From [Pantoea] beijingensis (lineage in GTDB: Bacteria; Pseudomonadota; Gammaproteobacteria; Enterobacterales; Enterobacteriaceae), in assembly GCF_022647505.1 (NCBI RefSeq), contig NZ_CP071409.1:1674001-1738000 (forward strand): a stretch of DNA of 64,000 nucleotides, read 5' to 3'. Shown piece by piece: positions 36,560 to 47,678 of the stretch. Numbering within the stretch: position 1 is the stretch's first letter; each line of letters opens with the position of its first letter. The position numbers and the translations under genes are program-made. Under the pieces are notes generated by a model. It ran no database searches, was not told the DNA's origin, and saw only the letters and a program-made list of their open reading frames with translations.

Positions 36560-36951
36560 TGCGGTTTTCCTGAACGTTTGACCAACGATTGAAGCAGATG
36601 ACGAAAATCTGCCGCCGCCGGGGGGTGGGTAAACGCTTCAGGTGGTTTGGGCGGTAACGTGTGGAGATGGGTAATGTGCTGAGCGGTGACACCCAGAACT
36701 AACCTCGCATCCTCCATGTCTACCACGACGACACGTTCGCGCTGCCCCAACGAGACGCTGGCGCTGATGTTTAACGACTGCAAACCGGGCCGCTTTGGAG
36801 TAAGACCGAAGCGGCGCGCCAGCCAGGCGAAAAACAAAATGAATAAAATAATACCGGCCAGTACCGAGCTGACCTGTGCCAGCATTGAACCTGTGGCGTG
36901 AGCAGGCGGAGAACTGACGCCAGGTTGAAGTTGTACTGTGCTGCTTTTCAT
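36556..36951 (-). CDS. fliO: Flagellar protein FliO
   Basis: A 131-aa protein with one transmembrane helix (about 22-44) and a short cytoplasmic domain with [24 protein letters not shown], typical of FliO. It assists assembly of the FliP ring of the export gate. Its ATG overlaps the fliN stop by one base (TAATG). Confidence 0.93.
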   Translation of the reverse strand: MKSSTVQLQPGVSSPPAHATGSMLAQVSSVLAGIILFILFFAWLARRFGLTPKRPGLQSLNISASVSLGQRERVVVVDMEDARLVLGVTAQHITHLHTLPPKPPEAFTHPPAAADFRHLLQSLVKRSGKPQ

Positions 36952-37361
36952 TAACGGCTCAGACGGCGCATGCGTTCAGACGGCGTGATAATATCGGTTA
37001 TCCGTACGCCATACTTATCGGCGACCACGACGACTTCGCCCTGAGCAATCAGATAGCCATTGATCAGAATATCCAGCGGCTCGCCAGCCAGACCGTCCAG
37101 CGCGACGACGGATCCCTGCGTGAGTCGCAGCAGCTCTTTGATCGTCATTTTTGTGCGGCCAAGTTCAACGGTGAGTTTGACCGGAATATCCATAATCAGG
37201 TCGATATCCTGCAGCGAACCAGCGACATCTTTGTGTTCAAAAGCGTTAAATACGCTCTCTGTTGAGGGCGTATTAACGGACGCGGCTTGTTCATTTAACG
37301 CATCAGCCCACAGATCGTCCGCAGCGATGTTGTCATCAGACGGTTTCTTGCTGTCACTCAT
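36951..37361 (-). CDS. fliN: Flagellar motor switch protein FliN
   Basis: A 136-aa C-ring component. The C-terminal SpoA-like domain has LIMDIPVKLTVELGRTKM, IKELLRLTQGSVVALDGLAGEPLDI and GEVVVVADKYGVRITDI (in pieces). The N-terminal 50 residues are acidic and variable, as in other FliN proteins. The gene overlaps fliM by 8 bp. Confidence 0.96.
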   Translation of the reverse strand: MSDSKKPSDDNIAADDLWADALNEQAASVNTPSTESVFNAFEHKDVAGSLQDIDLIMDIPVKLTVELGRTKMTIKELLRLTQGSVVALDGLAGEPLDILINGYLIAQGEVVVVADKYGVRITDIITPSERMRRLSR

Positions 37362-38358
37362 TGGGCTGTTCCTCGTTCAGCGAATTCAAAATTGGATTAA
37401 TCAAATGTTCTACACGCAGCGCGTACTGACCGTTTAACGTCCCGTATTGACTGGTCAACACGGGTACGCCATCGACATGGGCAATAATGCGTTCGGGTTT
37501 TTCAATGGGTAACACGTCGCCTGGTTTGAGCTGCAAAATGCGTGAAAGCCGCAGTGAAATGTCTGCAAAATTAGCCACTAGCTCCAGCTCTGAATGCTGC
37601 ACCTGTTTCACCAGCGTTTCACGCCAGTGATGATCTTCCCGCCGCGAGTTTTCAAGCGGCGGATTAACCAGCAGTTCACGCAGTGGCTCGATCATGCTGA
37701 ACGGAATGCAGATATTAAATTCACCCACCAGATTACCGATCTCGACATGGAACGGTGTCGTCACCACAATGTCATTTGGCGAGGTTGTAATATTGGTGAA
37801 CTTCACCTGCATTTCTGAGCGAACGTATTCAATCTCCAGCGGGTAGATTGCTTTCCATGCATCGCTATATCCTTCCAGTGCCAGTTTGAGCATGCGGCGG
37901 ATAACGCGTTGCTCAGTATGGGTAAACTCACGCCCTTCAACTTTGGTTGGAAAGCGACCATCACCGCCGAACAGATTATCTACCGCGACGAAAACGAGCG
38001 CCGGGGAAAAGACAAACAGTGCCGTGCCACGCAGCGGCTTAAGGTGTATCAGGTTGAGGTTGGTGGGAACGGGTAGATTGCGCGCAAATTCGTGATAGGG
38101 CTGAATTTTTATGGCACCTACACTAATGTCCGGGCTGCGGCGTAGCAGGTTAAATAATCCCATGCGAAACTGCCGCGCAAAGCGCTCATTGATAATCTCC
38201 AGCGCTTGTAGCCGCTCGCGAACTACCCGCCGCTGGGTGTTCGGATCATAGGGGCGGATGGTATTGTCGCTGACGTGTTGCGCCGTTTCATTTGACGCAC
38301 CATCGTCGCCGTTAAGCAACGCATCAATTTCAGCCTGAGAAAGCAGGTTATCGGCCAT
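37354..38358 (-). CDS. fliM: Flagellar motor switch protein FliM
   Basis: A 334-aa C-ring protein that binds phospho-CheY. The N-terminal CheY-binding peptide LLSQAEIDALLNG is intact, followed by the middle CheC-like domain (about 45-225) with FVAVDNLFGGDGRFPTKVEGREFT and the C-terminal SpoA domain. Length equals E. coli FliM (334). Confidence 0.97.
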   Translation of the reverse strand: MADNLLSQAEIDALLNGDDGASNETAQHVSDNTIRPYDPNTQRRVVRERLQALEIINERFARQFRMGLFNLLRRSPDISVGAIKIQPYHEFARNLPVPTNLNLIHLKPLRGTALFVFSPALVFVAVDNLFGGDGRFPTKVEGREFTHTEQRVIRRMLKLALEGYSDAWKAIYPLEIEYVRSEMQVKFTNITTSPNDIVVTTPFHVEIGNLVGEFNICIPFSMIEPLRELLVNPPLENSRREDHHWRETLVKQVQHSELELVANFADISLRLSRILQLKPGDVLPIEKPERIIAHVDGVPVLTSQYGTLNGQYALRVEHLINPILNSLNEEQPNE

Positions 38359-38362
38359 CAGC

Positions 38363-38848
38363 TCACCTTAAAATAAAGGCGGTAAACAAAACATCATTTA
38401 CAACCTGAGGCGGTTGACCCGCGATTAACGGCGCGGTCAGTGCCTGTTTGATGGCGGTAATTAACGCTTGTTTTCCCTGATCGTTGGCCAGCGTCATAGC
38501 ATGCTGACGAGAGAGCAGCAGGAGCAACCGACTGCGTACTTCCGGCAGGTAATCGCTCATGCGGCGGCGAGTCTCTTCATCGGGCAGGCGCAGGGTAAAG
38601 CCAACATACAGTACGCGGTCGGGATCGTTATCTTCATTGACCAGATTAACCGTGAAGGTGTCCAGCACAAAAAAGACGGGTGCCAATGGTGGTGGCGTCA
38701 CGCTGAGCGCGCTTTTCTCGTCGGCGTTGCCTTTCGTCATTTTCCAGATGGCATAACCTGCCACGCTGCAAGCGGCCAGCGTTACTAACAGTAACACCGG
38801 GAGCATCAGTGAACGTTTACGGCCAGTGGCTTGCGCGTTATCGGACAT
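38363..38848 (-). CDS. fliL: Flagellar basal-body-associated protein FliL
   Basis: A 161-aa protein with a short basic cytoplasmic start (GRKRSL), one transmembrane helix (about 14-33) and a periplasmic domain with [22 protein letters not shown]. FliL surrounds the stator at the basal body and supports torque under load. It precedes fliM with a 4-bp gap. Confidence 0.95.
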   Translation of the reverse strand: MSDNAQATGRKRSLMLPVLLLVTLAACSVAGYAIWKMTKGNADEKSALSVTPPPLAPVFFVLDTFTVNLVNEDNDPDRVLYVGFTLRLPDEETRRRMSDYLPEVRSRLLLLLSRQHAMTLANDQGKQALITAIKQALTAPLIAGQPPQVVNDVLFTAFILR

Positions 38849-38979
38849 GTGTGCAGTAAATTCCTGTGAATGGTATGAGCCGGTCTGCCGGTGAGACTGA
38901 CGTGATTATCCCGCGTCTCGCATCGTTCAATGGCAGGAAAAGACGCGGGTTTTGCCATTACCTTCGGCGTTTGTTGTGC

Positions 38980-40215
38980 TTAGGCGAAAATATCAACGGC
39001 CCGATCGCCTGCTATTCGTGCTTGTAAGCTGACGGGCACGGCGACAGCGGTGATCTCGTCGTCGTTTATCATGTGGACAGCGCCGTTATGCGGTGATTCT
39101 CGTGGTGATTGCTGTTGTTCGCTGAAGGACTGGTGTTGAGGAAAAGACTCGCTGCTGACGTTGCTTTGTCCCAGCGTGATACCGTTTTCTGCTAACGCGC
39201 TGCGCAACTGAGGCATAGCCGCTTCCAACGCGGCACGCACATGGCTATGCCCGGAAACCAGAGTCAACTGTGCCTGATCATTATCCAGTTTCAGGCTGAT
39301 TTGAAGCGTACCGAGGTCCTGGGGATGTAACTTTAATTCGGCATTTTGTTGACCGTTACGGCTGAACATGACGATGTGTTGCCCCAGCGCCTGTTGCCAC
39401 TCCGGGCTACCCAACTGCACATTCAGCGAGGTCGTTGCGGGTGCCATTGTTGTGGTGCCCGTCGAAGGGATTAGCGGTGAGGATGCGGCTGTAGGGATAT
39501 TCACGTTCAGCGTGTCGTCGCTCTTTATGGCTAGCGGGGTGTCGCCATTATGCCGAGTGCTATCGCTCATCGCCTGCTGAATGGGTGCGCTGATAATGGA
39601 AGCGCTCAAATTTGGGGCCGTAGGGGAGGGATTCCCTGCAGAGGCTGCTGCAAAGAATGCCTCAGGTGGGGTAGGGTTGTTGCTATTCCCTGATACGCCA
39701 TCCGGCGATGTTATGGAGCCCTGTGTGACGAGCGGCGGGACAGACCGTCCCTCGGGGATGGGCTGAGCGACATTACTACTTTTTTGCGTACTTTTTTGCA
39801 ATGTGGCGAGCGGATTGGTTGTGACGGGCGGCAGCATAGCAAAAAGCGCCTGTAGTGCCTGTTTATCGCTTTCGTTTAATGCGCTATGTTCCAGCGTCTC
39901 TTTCTCATCGGCAGCTTTGTTCACGCTTTGGCGGTTTTCGACATGCAGCAGCGTGGTAAGGACTTCAGGCTTCTCGTTGCCCGCGCTGCGTGTAGACAAT
40001 TTGGCTCCGGGAGCGGCTTTCCTTTCGCCATTAACCGGGGTCACCGCAGAATGATCGTCCGCGGCAGAATTAACTTTCGCAGTAAGATGATCGCTGATCA
40101 GAGTGAAGAATGCCTGTTCAATACCATCTTCAGCCGTGGATGTATTACTGGCTACGGAATCATCAAAACTGACAGGTAAAGTGGCTGATGTCGGAAGCGT
40201 AGGGAGTGTGATCAT
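38980..40215 (-). CDS. fliK: Flagellar hook-length control protein FliK
   Basis: A 411-aa secreted molecular ruler that sets hook length and switches export specificity. The long N-terminal region is low in complexity (Ser, Thr, Pro, Asn, Ala rich) and divergent. The conserved C-terminal domain has [30 protein letters not shown] and [24 protein letters not shown] in pieces. It overlaps fliJ by 4 bp, and fliL follows after 131 bp. Confidence 0.93.
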   Translation of the reverse strand: MITLPTLPTSATLPVSFDDSVASNTSTAEDGIEQAFFTLISDHLTAKVNSAADDHSAVTPVNGERKAAPGAKLSTRSAGNEKPEVLTTLLHVENRQSVNKAADEKETLEHSALNESDKQALQALFAMLPPVTTNPLATLQKSTQKSSNVAQPIPEGRSVPPLVTQGSITSPDGVSGNSNNPTPPEAFFAAASAGNPSPTAPNLSASIISAPIQQAMSDSTRHNGDTPLAIKSDDTLNVNIPTAASSPLIPSTGTTTMAPATTSLNVQLGSPEWQQALGQHIVMFSRNGQQNAELKLHPQDLGTLQISLKLDNDQAQLTLVSGHSHVRAALEAAMPQLRSALAENGITLGQSNVSSESFPQHQSFSEQQQSPRESPHNGAVHMINDDEITAVAVPVSLQARIAGDRAVDIFA

Positions 40216-40658
40216 TCGCCTTTCCTCAAGGTTGCCCGCTGGGCAAATTCATCCATCCGTTTCTGATCGAGACGGTTTTCTTGTAACAGCTCATTCGCTT
40301 GCGCACGGGCCTGCAGCGTTTCATAAGCATGGAGCCGCTGCTGCCTCGCTCGCCATTGTTGTAACGCCTGTTCCAGTTTTGAACTCCATTGCGCCAGTTG
40401 ATGACGATGCTGCTCAATGGCTTTTTCAAGCGTTTGAATAAACTGGTGATAATTGTGCCAGCGGGTGCTGGCAATACCCTGAGTTAGGGTATCGTTAAGC
40501 TTATTGCGGTATTCATCCTGATAATTTAGCAGCATGGACAATTGTTCATCGGCTTGCTGATGGGCATGCCGCATCTCGCCGAGTTGCCGTGCGGCTTGCT
40601 CCAGATCTTTTTGCGCCAGTCCGCACAGAGTGGCGATCGGCGTCTGCTGTTTTGCCAT
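40212..40658 (-). CDS. fliJ: Flagellar export chaperone FliJ
   Basis: A 148-aa, almost wholly alpha-helical coiled-coil protein rich in Gln, Leu and Glu. It is the stalk-like partner of the FliI ATPase in flagellar export. Segments [19 protein letters not shown] and [19 protein letters not shown] resemble E. coli FliJ (147 aa). fliI lies 50 bp upstream. Confidence 0.93.
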   Translation of the reverse strand: MAKQQTPIATLCGLAQKDLEQAARQLGEMRHAHQQADEQLSMLLNYQDEYRNKLNDTLTQGIASTRWHNYHQFIQTLEKAIEQHRHQLAQWSSKLEQALQQWRARQQRLHAYETLQARAQANELLQENRLDQKRMDEFAQRATLRKGE

Positions 40659-40708
40659 GGTTGCAGGTCCTTATTGGCTCACCGGTTATGCCCGGGCACG
40701 GGAGCGGA

Positions 40709-42070
40709 TTAACCAAAAATAGCCTGTAAATGCAAACAGGCGTCATCATACTGGCTGCGCTCAAAAATGCCCTGTTGAAGAAAGGCTTCCAGTTCCGGGT
40801 AAAGTCGTATCGCGTTATCCAGTAGCGGGTCGCTTCCTGCAGCATAGGCGCCCACGCTGATCAAATCGCGGTTACGCTGATAGCTCGACAATAACTGTTT
40901 GAACTGGCGTACCCGCGCATAATGGGTGTCGTCGACCAACGAGGTCATCGCCCGGCTAATTGAGGCTTCAATATCAATGGCGGGATAGTGCCCGGCTTCT
41001 GCCAAACGACGAGAAAGGACAATATGCCCATCAAGAATGGCGCGCGCAGAATCGGCAATGGGATCTTGTTGATCGTCGCCTTCGGTTAATACGGTATAGA
41101 ACGCGGTAATCGAACCGCCGCCACTGATACCGTTTCCGGCACGTTCAACCAGCGCGGGTAATTTGGCAAAAACCGAAGGTGGGTAACCTTTGGTGGCAGG
41201 AGGTTCACCAATAGCCAAGGCTATTTCACGTTGAGCCATGGCATAACGCGTCAGTGAGTCCATAATCAGCAATACATGCTGGCCGCGATCACGGAAATCT
41301 TCGGCAATACGCGTGGCATAGGCGGCACCCTGCATACGTAATAACGGTGATACATCAGCCGGCGCTGCGATCACCACTGAGCGAGTCCGGCCTTCAACGC
41401 CTAAGATATTGTCAATAAAGTCTTTAACTTCGCGCCCACGCTCGCCAATCAATCCCACGACAATCACATCGGCTTTGGTGTAACGTGCCATCATGCCAAG
41501 CAGCACGCTTTTCCCGACGCCTGAGCCGGCAAAAAGCCCCATCCGCTGGCCGCGCCCAACGGTCAACAGGGCGTTAATCGCGCGGACGCCGGTATCAAGG
41601 ACATCGGTAATTGGCGTCCGCTGTAGCGGGTTAAACGGCGGCGTCACTAATGCGGCGCGGTAGCCCGTTTCCGGTGACGGCAGGCCATCAAGCGGGCGTC
41701 CGCTACCGTCAAGTACTCGCCCTAAGAGTTCAGGTCCCAGCAGCAGTTGCTTGCCATTGTATTGTTTCCCACCGGTAACACGGGCAAAGACGCGGGCTCC
41801 GGGCAGAATACCTTCCACTTCCTCCAGCGGCATGAGGAACAGTTTTTGTCCGTTAAAACCCACGACTTCGCTTTCGACTTCGGTAATATGATCTGCTTCT
41901 TGCCGTTCGATAACGCAGGTCGCACCAAGCGGTAACTGCAAGCCAGTCGCCTCCAGAACCAGGCCTGTCGCGCGGGTGAGGCGCCCGTAGCGCCGCACCG
42001 CAGGTACCCGACTTAGACGCTCTTCAAAAGCATCCAGGGCGCCAAGCCAGCGTGAAAGACGGGATGACAT
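40709..42070 (-). CDS. fliI: Flagellum-specific ATPase FliI
   Basis: A 453-aa ATPase of the type III export apparatus, related to F1-beta. The Walker A motif is [15 protein letters not shown], with [12 protein letters not shown] and the Walker B region [15 protein letters not shown]. The protein is very similar to E. coli FliI throughout, apart from the last 40 residues. Its start overlaps the fliH stop by one base. Confidence 0.97.
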   Translation of the reverse strand: MSSRLSRWLGALDAFEERLSRVPAVRRYGRLTRATGLVLEATGLQLPLGATCVIERQEADHITEVESEVVGFNGQKLFLMPLEEVEGILPGARVFARVTGGKQYNGKQLLLGPELLGRVLDGSGRPLDGLPSPETGYRAALVTPPFNPLQRTPITDVLDTGVRAINALLTVGRGQRMGLFAGSGVGKSVLLGMMARYTKADVIVVGLIGERGREVKDFIDNILGVEGRTRSVVIAAPADVSPLLRMQGAAYATRIAEDFRDRGQHVLLIMDSLTRYAMAQREIALAIGEPPATKGYPPSVFAKLPALVERAGNGISGGGSITAFYTVLTEGDDQQDPIADSARAILDGHIVLSRRLAEAGHYPAIDIEASISRAMTSLVDDTHYARVRQFKQLLSSYQRNRDLISVGAYAAGSDPLLDNAIRLYPELEAFLQQGIFERSQYDDACLHLQAIFG

Positions 42071-42762
42071 CAGCGCTCTCCCGGTGCGGCAAGGCGACAG
42101 AGCTCATGCCAGCGGGTGGCGACGCTGGCATCCAGATCGCCATCCTCAGCGCTGACTTTACAGCCACCCGGGTGCAGCGTGTTGTCTGCCAGCAGCCGCC
42201 AGCCATGGAGATTAAGTGTGGCGCCGAGCGTTTGTTCCACCTGCTGAAGATCATCGGGGTGTACGCGTAGTTGAGGTTTGCCGCTAAACATAGGTTCCTG
42301 CTGAATCAACTGCTGGATTTGGCGCAGCAGCGCTGATCCGTCAACCGCCGTTGCCTGGCCGATCACCTGGCGCGCTGCCTCCAGCGCAAGCTGCATCAGG
42401 CGCGCGGAAATAACGCTATCCAATGCTTCGAGGGTATGGTGAAATTCGGTCACTAACTGCTGCATACGGGCCTGGATTGGCGCATGTCGCTGCTGAGCTT
42501 CCGCTAATCCTTGCTGATAGCCCGCGTCATAACCTGCTTTTTGACCCTCACTGAGCCCTTTTTGTTGGCCTTCCGCGTAGCCAATACTCTGCGCTTCGTT
42601 ACGTACCTGCAGTTGGAGCATTTCCAACTGGCTCTGTTGGGAATCCGGCTCGTTGGCAGGCAGTGCCGTCTCAATAAGTTCTTCTGACGCCGCTTTGGGG
42701 ATATAGCCCAGGTCGTCGGGTTGCCAGGCTTTCCATGGCCGGGAAGAAAATGCATCAGACAT
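42070..42762 (-). CDS. fliH: Flagellar export protein FliH
   Basis: A 230-aa negative regulator and stator-like partner of FliI. It starts MSDAF, with [14 protein letters not shown] shared with relatives. The middle carries GxxxG-like repeats ([18 protein letters not shown]), typical of FliH helices, and the C-terminus is conserved ([31 protein letters not shown]). It overlaps fliG by 8 bp; the longer frame to 42807 is rejected. Confidence 0.95.
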   Translation of the reverse strand: MSDAFSSRPWKAWQPDDLGYIPKAASEELIETALPANEPDSQQSQLEMLQLQVRNEAQSIGYAEGQQKGLSEGQKAGYDAGYQQGLAEAQQRHAPIQARMQQLVTEFHHTLEALDSVISARLMQLALEAARQVIGQATAVDGSALLRQIQQLIQQEPMFSGKPQLRVHPDDLQQVEQTLGATLNLHGWRLLADNTLHPGGCKVSAEDGDLDASVATRWHELCRLAAPGER

Positions 42763-43747
42763 AGGTTTCTTCGCCCCCGCCAATAACCATTTCACCGCTT
42801 TCCGCAAGGCGGCGAACGATCAGCAGAATAGCTTTCTGTTCGTTCTCCACTGAAGACATGCGTACCGGACCACGATTAGCCAGGTCGTCGCGCAGAATAT
42901 CTGCGGCACGTTGCGACATATTCTTGAGGAATTTTTCACGCAGTGGCTGTTCTGAACCTTTCAGCGCAATCAATAGTTGCTCCGATTCCACTTCCTGTAA
43001 CAGACGCTGAATACTGCGATCGTCGACTTCTACCAGGTTTTCGAACAGGAACATCTCGTCGATAATTTTTTGTGCCAGCTCGCCATCGAATTCACGGACC
43101 GCTTCAATAACGGCTTCTTCTTGCTGTGATTTCATCAGGTTAATAATTTCGGCAGCGGTTCTCACACCGCCCATTTTTGCGCGTTTGAGGTTTTGACCAT
43201 CAAGCAGGGTATTGAGCACCTCGGTCAGCTCAGCCAGTGCTGCAGGCTGTACGCCACCGAAGGTGGCAATACGCAGCATCACATCATGGCGCAAACGATC
43301 GTCAAACAGCGCCAGGATATCAGCCGCCTGGCCGCGTTTGAGGTGAACCAGAATGGTAGCGATGATCTGCGGATGCTCATCACGGATAAGGTCTGCCGCC
43401 GACTGGGGCTCCATAAAGTTGAGCGTTTCCATGCCGGTTGTGGTTTCCCGCGTTTCGAGGATATCTTCCAGCAGGCTGGCGGCACGCTCCTCGCCTAATG
43501 CTTTGATCAAGACTGAACGCAGGTAATCATTGGAATTGAGGCTTAATGCGGCGAACTGCTCAGCTTCTTTCTCGAATTCACGCAGCACATCGGTCAGTTG
43601 CTTGTGTGAAATCTGTTTCATATTCGCCATAGCGGCGCTGAGGTGCTGAACTTCACGCGCTCCGAGGTGTTTAAATACCTCGGCCGCACGCTCTTCACCA
43701 ATGGTCATCATTAAAATGGCGCTTTTTTCGCTACCTTTCAGGCTCAT
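42755..43747 (-). CDS. fliG: Flagellar motor switch protein FliG
   Basis: A 330-aa rotor protein whose C-terminal domain interacts with MotA. ARM-like middle and C-terminal domains are nearly identical to E. coli ([52 protein letters not shown]). The start at 43747 overlaps the fliF stop (ATGA), as in other enterobacteria. Confidence 0.97.
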   Translation of the reverse strand: MSLKGSEKSAILMMTIGEERAAEVFKHLGAREVQHLSAAMANMKQISHKQLTDVLREFEKEAEQFAALSLNSNDYLRSVLIKALGEERAASLLEDILETRETTTGMETLNFMEPQSAADLIRDEHPQIIATILVHLKRGQAADILALFDDRLRHDVMLRIATFGGVQPAALAELTEVLNTLLDGQNLKRAKMGGVRTAAEIINLMKSQQEEAVIEAVREFDGELAQKIIDEMFLFENLVEVDDRSIQRLLQEVESEQLLIALKGSEQPLREKFLKNMSQRAADILRDDLANRGPVRMSSVENEQKAILLIVRRLAESGEMVIGGGEETYV

Positions 43748-45462
43748 AGTTCGTTGCTCATCCATTGACGAATAACCAGCGCCACGACGCGCGGATCGTT
43801 TTCAGACATAGCGCGGATGCGCTGGCTCAGCACTTCTGCACTCAGGCGCTGTTGGGATTTATGCTGTTGGTCAAGCTCATCTTTACTGAGGTTTACCGTA
43901 TAGGCATCCTGCTCCTGATGCTGCATATTGCGCGTGGCAAGAGCCTCGGCGGTGGCGTTATCCTGCATCTGCTTACGTATGAGCTGCGGGCGGATCACCT
44001 TGCGCCAGAGAATGAAGGCGACCAGCAGCACCAACAGCCAGCGACCAGCGACCAGCACCTGTTCAAAGAACGATTGTTGTTGCCAGAAGGGCAGCTCGCC
44101 ACCGCTAACCGCCGTCGGCGTAAATGGCGAATTGACAACATTTACGCTGTCGCCGCGTCCGGTTGAATATCCCATCGCTTCACGCGTCAGGTCCTCAATC
44201 TGTTTAATTTGGTTATCATTTAGCGCAACATTTTTTCCCTGCTCATCAAGACGATAATTGACCACTACGGCCACGGAGAGACGCTTGACGTTGCCAACAT
44301 TCATTTTTGTGTGGCGAATGGTGCGGTCGACCTCATAGTTAGTGGTATCGTCTTTCCGCATATTGGTTGGCGCCGCGCGCTCGTTAGCGGCACTGGCCGC
44401 GGTTGCTGCGTTAGTGGCGTTCGCCGTGTTGGTATTATTTGCTGCCGCATTATTATTGGTATTTGGGGTTTGAATGGGGGCAGAATTCGCTGGCGCGGGT
44501 TGGTTAGACAACGCGCCGGGTACGCCCCCCGCGTACTGTCCACCCGACTGTTCACTCAGGCTGCTTTGTCTGGAACGCACGGCGGCGTTATTGGGATCCG
44601 CATTCGGTTTATACTGCTCGTCAGTTTGTTCACTGGCGTCAAAATCAATTTGGGCGGTCACTTGGGCATGGACATTTCCCGGCCCGACCAGCGGGCCGAG
44701 AATGGCTTCAATACGCTGTTGGTAACGATTTTCAACTTCGCTCGTGTATTTCAACTGGGCATCGTTCAAATCGCGTCCGGCAGCATCAGCATGCGTGAGC
44801 AGGCGTCCCGTTTGATCCACCACGGTGACGTTACCCGGTGGTAGACCGGCTACGCTGCTGGAAACCATGTGAACCACCGCATTGATTTGTCCTTCGTCCA
44901 ACGTCCGGCCCGGCTGCAGGTTCAGCGTAACGGAGGCGGAAGGCGATTTTTGTTCACGAACAAACAGGGTAGGTTTTGGCATGGCCAGGTGTACGCGTGC
45001 GTTTTTAACCGGGCCAAATGTTTCGATGGTGCGTGCCAGTTCACCTTCCAGCGCGCGCTGATAGTTGATCTGTTCACTGAACTGGCTGATACCAAACTTC
45101 TCTTTGTCCAGTAGTTCAAAGCCAACCGCTCCCCCTTTGGGAAGTCCCTGTTGCGCCAGGCGCAGGCGCAGCTCATGCACCTGCTCAGCTGGAACCATTA
45201 ATGCACCGCCGTTTTCTTTGAAACGGTAGGGCACATTCATTTGACTTAGCTGCGTGACGATCGCGCCACCGTCTTCATCGGTCAGATTATTATAAAGCAC
45301 ACGATAATCAGGCTGTTTTGCCCATAGCACCATCGCGATAACGATTGCAATCGCTGCTGCTGCGGCAATCATCACAGGAATTCGGGGATTGGCGCGCAGG
45401 CGTGCCAGAAGATCGCTGATGCCTTTTTTATCTGCTGAGTTTTGAGCGACCGAAGCGTTCAT
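43744..45462 (-). CDS. fliF: Flagellar MS-ring protein FliF
   Basis: A 572-aa protein forming the MS ring in the inner membrane. It has TM1 (about 28-48), ring-building motifs in the periplasmic part ([38 protein letters not shown] in pieces), TM2 (about 465-485) and a C-terminal FliG-binding segment. It is about 20 residues longer than the E. coli protein because of a low-complexity Asn/Ala/Thr insert (about 320-362). It is the first gene of the operon, divergent from fliE with 237 bp between. Confidence 0.96.
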   Translation of the reverse strand: MNASVAQNSADKKGISDLLARLRANPRIPVMIAAAAAIAIVIAMVLWAKQPDYRVLYNNLTDEDGGAIVTQLSQMNVPYRFKENGGALMVPAEQVHELRLRLAQQGLPKGGAVGFELLDKEKFGISQFSEQINYQRALEGELARTIETFGPVKNARVHLAMPKPTLFVREQKSPSASVTLNLQPGRTLDEGQINAVVHMVSSSVAGLPPGNVTVVDQTGRLLTHADAAGRDLNDAQLKYTSEVENRYQQRIEAILGPLVGPGNVHAQVTAQIDFDASEQTDEQYKPNADPNNAAVRSRQSSLSEQSGGQYAGGVPGALSNQPAPANSAPIQTPNTNNNAAANNTNTANATNAATAASAANERAAPTNMRKDDTTNYEVDRTIRHTKMNVGNVKRLSVAVVVNYRLDEQGKNVALNDNQIKQIEDLTREAMGYSTGRGDSVNVVNSPFTPTAVSGGELPFWQQQSFFEQVLVAGRWLLVLLVAFILWRKVIRPQLIRKQMQDNATAEALATRNMQHQEQDAYTVNLSKDELDQQHKSQQRLSAEVLSQRIRAMSENDPRVVALVIRQWMSNEL

Positions 45463-45699
45463 GACCTTTCCCTGAGTGGCAATAGACCGGACTGATTTAC
45501 GTTAAGTGGTAGCAAAGCTGACTCCCTGGTGAGGCTTGCAGTAAAAGTTCCCCCTCAATGTGGTCATTATTTTCTGTATTAAAAAATTTGATGGGCGAAT
45601 AAGCTGGGTTTTTTGCTGCTATTTGCAGGCTTTGTCTGATTGACAGTGTGATAAGTTTTTAATCGTAAAATTTACGTTCACGCAGTTTTGAGGCAAAAG

Positions 45700-46011
45700 A
45701 TGGCTATTCAAGGTATCGAAAGCGTTATTCAACAGTTACACGTGACGGGGCTACACGCTGCTAATAAAGCTACGCAGGGTGCCGATCATATCGATTTCGC
45801 CGGGCAGTTGAATGCGGCGCTGGGTAAGATCAGCGAAAGCCAGGATGTTGCTCGCACGCAGGCCCAGAACTTTGAGTTGGGCAAGCCGGGAGTCGCCCTG
45901 AATGACGTGATGGTAAATATGCAGAAATCGGCAGTTTCAATGCAGCTAGGTATCCAGGTCCGCAATAAACTGGTTGCGGCGTATCAGGAAATGATGAATA
46001 TGCAGGTTTGA
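45700..46011 (+). CDS. fliE: Flagellar hook-basal body protein FliE
   Basis: A 103-aa rod component linking the MS ring to the rod. The C-terminus [41 protein letters not shown] (read in pieces) is nearly that of E. coli. The ATG at 45700 with GAGG 8 bp upstream is the homologous start. It is divergent from fliF, the usual enterobacterial arrangement. Confidence 0.96.
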   Translation: MAIQGIESVIQQLHVTGLHAANKATQGADHIDFAGQLNAALGKISESQDVARTQAQNFELGKPGVALNDVMVNMQKSAVSMQLGIQVRNKLVAAYQEMMNMQV

Positions 46012-46072
46012 ATCTGTAACTTGCCGACCTCACTATTTTGGCGCAACGTGTGTGGGCCAGTCACCTTGCCCA

Positions 46073-46264
46073 TTAGCGCATTGACGCCTGACATTTTTTC
46101 TTAAGTTCCTGCATGGCGGCAGGCGGCATAGGTGCGGTCATCATGCCGTGGTAATTCCAGCATTCTCGAGTTTCATGCTGGAATACTGTCGGCTCAACAG
46201 GTGTTTTTGAGCAACCCGTTACCGTAAGCGCAAGCAGACCCAGTGCGGTGTATCGCCATTCCAT
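46073..46264 (-). CDS. Small lipoprotein
   Basis: A 63-aa protein starting MEWRYTALGLLALTVTGCSK: a short signal peptide and a lipobox (TVTGC) for lipid modification and cleavage before Cys17. The mature part is about 47 residues with a further two cysteines and helix-forming end (AMQELKKKCQ). Not recognised. GGGAGAAA precedes the ATG. It is convergent with fliE. Confidence 0.65.
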   Translation of the reverse strand: MEWRYTALGLLALTVTGCSKTPVEPTVFQHETRECWNYHGMMTAPMPPAAMQELKKKCQASMR

Positions 46265-46629
46265 GTCATTTCTCCCTTTTAGTAAACGTATCATAGCGTA
46301 AAAACCGACGGTAGGTGACCTTTGTTAATTAAAGGAGTAAATGGTGCATGATCCCCAAAAACCCAAATCCAAATCGTTCAATAATAGAAATAAATAGCTT
46401 TAATTGACGATAATGCTTGCTTAAAAAAGTGATGCGTGTGTAAATAGCGACTCGGTTTGTGGTACAGACCTATTTATGCCAAGCGGTTTTATTAAAGCAG
46501 TTCTCAGTTCGAGCGTTATCTTAGATATCTCTTTTCCTGAATCTTCTTATTACCTTGCTCATAAGTATTATCTGCAAAGCAATCCTGTCCGCCTGGTTAT
46601 CAGGCCAACGAAATTCAGAGGAAAGTATT
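46265..46629. other. 365-bp region containing the long cold-shock gene leader
   Basis: CspA-family genes usually carry a long 5' untranslated leader that responds to temperature. The 365 bp before this csp gene, with no other open frame, fits such a leader (inference). I could not identify a cold-box by eye with confidence. Confidence 0.4.
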
Positions 46630-46842
46630 ATGTCTAATAAAATGACTGGTTTAGTAAAATGGTTTAACGCTGAGAAAGGTTTTGGCTTTATTTCTCCTAC
46701 CGATGGTAGCAAAGATGTATTCGTACATTTTTCTGCAATCCAGGGTGATAACTTCAAAACGCTGGACGAAGGTCAGAGCGTAGAGTTCTCTGTTGAGAAC
46801 GGCGCTAAAGGTCCTTCAGCGACCAACGTTGTTGCACGCTAA
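46630..46842 (+). CDS. CspA-family cold-shock protein
   Basis: A 70-aa OB-fold single-strand nucleic-acid-binding protein. It has RNP1-type KGFGFISP and RNP2-type VFVHFSAI and begins [20 protein letters not shown]. It is close to CspA/CspB/CspE type proteins, but I do not assign a paralogue. GAGGAAAG precedes the ATG. A strong terminator follows at 46912. Confidence 0.95.
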   Translation: MSNKMTGLVKWFNAEKGFGFISPTDGSKDVFVHFSAIQGDNFKTLDEGQSVEFSVENGAKGPSATNVVAR

Positions 46843-46911
46843 GACGCAACATAGCAGGGTGCTTACGATAGCGAAGAGGGTATATTACCCGAGCAGTTAA
46901 GCCCCTGTGAG

Positions 46912-46938
46912 AAAAACCCGCCTCGTGCGGGTTTTTTT
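46912..46938 (+). terminator. Terminator after the csp gene
   Basis: AAAAACCCGC and GCGGGTTTTTTT form a stem around CTCGT with a long T-run. Confidence 0.9.
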
Positions 46939-46989
46939 ACGTCCGTAGTTCACGCAGTGCCAGCATCCAGTCATTTTCGCCATCATATA

Positions 46990-47181
46990 TTATGATGTGC
47001 TTTTCGCTGTCTTACTTTGGCTTGCCGTAAAATACGCGCCACAATGAGAACATATCATCGTGTGGTCTTTGCTGATTTTTGATGATAATTGCTTATCCGT
47101 TAAGGCGCAGGATGGGCATTTTATTGATTTAGTTCGCGTTCTGAAAAACCGTAAGCTATCGAGATTCAGCATTGTAGTCAT
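46990..47181 (-). CDS. Small zinc-ribbon-like protein (63 aa)
   Basis: The peptide has two CxxC pairs, IKCPSCAL and MICSHCGAYF, spaced about 20 residues apart, the pattern of a zinc ribbon. No signal peptide. The ribosome-binding site is weak (start ATG at 47181 or four codons later). It is convergent with the csp gene. Not recognised; may bind nucleic acid. Confidence 0.5.
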   Translation of the reverse strand: MTTMLNLDSLRFFRTRTKSIKCPSCALTDKQLSSKISKDHTMICSHCGAYFTASQSKTAKSTS

Positions 47182-47383
47182 CTAATGGATGGTTTAGCAG
47201 CCAGCTTACGCGCTAATTGTGACAAAAGATCTTCATACCCCACGATCGTCATATCCTTCATACGCCATCCCCGCGCTATATTATCCGGTCCTTCCATGGA
47301 CCTGGCCTTGTCGCCATCGAACGGCATCCGGCGCGGCATTGATATCGAACGTTAACGGTTATCGATATCCCGGTACGGTGCGT

Positions 47384-47623
47384 TTAATCTGCCACCAACC
47401 ACATGTCTGCTTCTTCAAACATTTCTTCAATAATACGTGCCATAATCGCCTTATCGCTTTTACTGGCATCGGTTTCGATCGCGTTGCGCTGCATCGGTTT
47501 GACTTTTACCTGCGCCTCCGGAAAAGCACGATGAATGCGTTTTTCTAACTCTTCATGGATAATTTCATTGGCATTGTTAAGTCCTGCCACGTTGCGTTTA
47601 TCATAAATCAACTCGACAAACAT
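47384..47623 (-). CDS. DinI-like family protein
   Basis: A 79-aa protein of the DinI family: VELIYDKRNV, LEKRIHRAFPEAQVKVKPMQRN and the acidic C-terminal helix EEMFEEADMWLVAD, which in DinI contacts RecA. DinI modulates RecA filaments during the SOS response. A near-consensus LexA box at 47679-47698 lies 56 bp upstream, supporting an SOS role. AGAGG precedes the ATG. Confidence 0.88.
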   Translation of the reverse strand: MFVELIYDKRNVAGLNNANEIIHEELEKRIHRAFPEAQVKVKPMQRNAIETDASKSDKAIMARIIEEMFEEADMWLVAD

Positions 47624-47678
47624 TTTTGCAAACCTCTTTGAGCGATCACACGGTTTTTCTGTTTTGGGGGGCTAATAA

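Noticed and set aside
43765..44844. Long plus-strand frames opposite fliF (133 and 177 aa)
   Set aside because: Antisense shadows of a conserved gene with high GC at third positions; no start signals.
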